Source of the DNA: Paraburkholderia sp. PGU19
GTDB taxonomy: Bacteria; Pseudomonadota; Gammaproteobacteria; Burkholderiales; Burkholderiaceae
NCBI RefSeq assembly: GCF_013426915.1
Contig: NZ_AP023183.1
Span: forward strand, 434,001 to 498,000
Reading direction: 5' to 3'
DNA length: 64,000 nucleotides
Shown here: positions 63,022 to 64,000 of the stretch, piece by piece
How positions within the stretch are numbered: position 1 is the first letter of the stretch
Layout of the letters: every line of letters begins with the position of its first letter
Notes under the pieces: generated by a model
Told to the model about the DNA's origin: nothing
Seen by the model: the letters and a program-made list of their open reading frames with translations, nothing else
The model's database searches: none
Made by a program: the position numbers and the translations under genes

Positions 63022-64000
63022 TCACTTTTTACTCTGCGGATGCCCGTCGTCCAGCGATTCAAGGAGTGGCCGAAGAGCATCGAGTTCCACGCCGAAGCCG
63101 CTCCAGTCTCCTGCTTTTAGCCGTTCGAGCGCGCGGTTGTAGTGCGCGAGCGCCTCGCGGGCACGCGTGTCTGCTGTGCCTGACGGGTTCGATGTGGCCG
63201 GGGAGGTTTCCTCGAAGAGGGCTGCAAGGGCTTGCGCCAGGGTATCCTGCATCACGACGCGCTCACCATACGCAGCGATAACCCGCTTCAACTCCGGCAA
63301 CTGCCCGGACGCTGCGCGCAGGTAGAGCGGCGACACGTAGAGAATCGAATTCTCGATCGGCACCACCACGAGATGGCCACGGATGACGCGCGAGCCCATC
63401 TGGTTCCATAGTGAAATCTGTTGAGAGATCTCGGTATTTTGCTGGATGCGCGCCTCGATCTGGAATGGTCCATAGACCAGCTTATCCTTCGGGAACGTGT
63501 AGACGATGAGCTTGCCGTACTCGGACGGATCGCAACGTGCCGCGAGCCAGGCAATCATGTTTTCACGCTGACTGGGCACCATCGGCAGCAGGAGCACGAA
63601 CTCGGCGCGCTGCTCACCGGGCAAACGCATGATCATGTAATACGGCGTCATTTGCGCGCCGGGCGTGTTCCCGGCATCGATGCCGGCGAGCTCCCGTGGG
63701 AACTGCCAGAGGTCCTCGCGGTTGTAGAAAACCTCCGGCGCATCCATATGGTACGTGCGATAGAGTTGTGCCTGAATCAGAAAGAGATCTTCGGGATAGC
63801 GGATATGCTGACGCAGGTCTTGTGGCATTGTATCGAGAGGCCTGAACAGGCCCGGGAAGATACGCTGGTAAGTCCGTAAGATTGGATCGGCAGGATCGCT
63901 GACAAAGAACTCGACCGTGCCGTTATACGCATCCACTACTACTTTCACCGTATTCCGGATGTAGTTCGTGCCGTCGCCAGTGGCAGGCTGGGAGTACGGG
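63022..64000 (-). CDS. UPF0182-family protein, C-terminal part
   Basis: The frame is open to the right edge, so the gene begins outside the window. The visible 325 residues match the extracytoplasmic C-terminal half of UPF0182 membrane proteins: NYIRNTVKVVVDAYNGTVEF, PDDLR-like HIRYPEDLFLIQAQLYRTYH, QMTPYYMIMRLPGEQRAEFV, PMVPSQRENMIAWLAARCD, LVYGPFQIEARIQQNTEISQ, GHLVVVPIENSILYVSPLYL and a C-terminal helical EALAHYNRALERLKAGDWSG segment. The missing N-terminal half should carry about seven membrane helices. Function unknown. Confidence 0.88.
   Translation of the reverse strand, partial: PYSQPATGDGTNYIRNTVKVVVDAYNGTVEFFVSDPADPILRTYQRIFPGLFRPLDTMPQDLRQHIRYPEDLFLIQAQLYRTYHMDAPEVFYNREDLWQFPRELAGIDAGNTPGAQMTPYYMIMRLPGEQRAEFVLLLPMVPSQRENMIAWLAARCDPSEYGKLIVYTFPKDKLVYGPFQIEARIQQNTEISQQISLWNQMGSRVIRGHLVVVPIENSILYVSPLYLRAASGQLPELKRVIAAYGERVVMQDTLAQALAALFEETSPATSNPSGTADTRAREALAHYNRALERLKAGDWSGFGVELDALRPLLESLDDGHPQSKK

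Overview
The window looks like accessory DNA from a member of the Burkholderiaceae, most likely Paraburkholderia, Caballeronia or a close relative. It is GC-rich and carries several families I associate with that group: a BMA_0021/BMA_0022-type tandem TOMM precursor pair, H-NS and HU proteins with Lys/Ala-rich tails, and an ImuA remnant. There are no rRNA, tRNA or core operons. Broken genes are frequent, which suits a secondary replicon or genomic island. All identifications are by motif recognition; no database search was possible.

Layout. 1-3.1 kb: two small minus-strand genes, a perfect LexA-type box, a truncated imuA, a long SRAP/HMCES-type gene, a VOC protein and the tail of a GlxA/AraC regulator. 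3.7-8.7 kb: a motility block on the minus strand (chemoreceptor, cyclic-nucleotide-binding/FliG-like fusion, MotA-like and MotB-like stators). 8.7-16 kb: small secreted proteins, a zinc-ribbon membrane protein, an HU-like histone, a decayed membrane gene and a cold-shock protein. 16.5-27.3 kb: the main system, a TOMM-type RiPP locus. It runs FHA protein, giant Ser/Thr kinase-cyclase-ATPase, two tandem precursor peptides, then a fused leader-binding/YcaO cyclodehydratase. A sigma-like gene lies downstream. A conserved two-part DNA element sits upstream of both the FHA gene and the sigma-like gene, in the same orientation. A decayed FHA domain lies between the sigma-like gene and the YcaO gene.

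27.3-33.2 kb: AT-richer DNA, an orphan membrane protein, an internally deleted IS110-family element and a multiply broken gene. 33.2-45.2 kb: mostly intact lipid, transport and stress genes (phospholipase C-like, patatin, GntP permease, MscS channel, AI-2E family permease, phospholipase D-like lipoprotein, universal stress protein, Na/Pi cotransporter, SH3 protein). 46-52 kb: small secreted proteins, DUF2252 and DUF4337 proteins, a histidine phosphatase, an SSB beside a broken gene, and the second copy of a 0.46 kb duplication whose first copy is at 14.6 kb. 53-64 kb: transketolase, an MBL-fold protein with an N-terminal ferredoxin-like region, a nucleoid-protein cluster (short H-NS, double H-NS/H1-like fusion, cold-shock protein), a decayed chemoreceptor tail, a protein with two repressor-like modules, a Sel1-like protein and the C-terminal part of a UPF0182 membrane protein cut by the right edge.

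How the genes may work together. In the TOMM locus, I infer that the sigma-like and FHA/kinase proteins regulate production of two nitrile-hydratase-leader-like precursors, which the YcaO fusion would cyclise. In the motility block, a cyclic-nucleotide sensor carrying a FliG-like domain is linked to a dedicated stator pair, suggesting ligand-controlled motor function.
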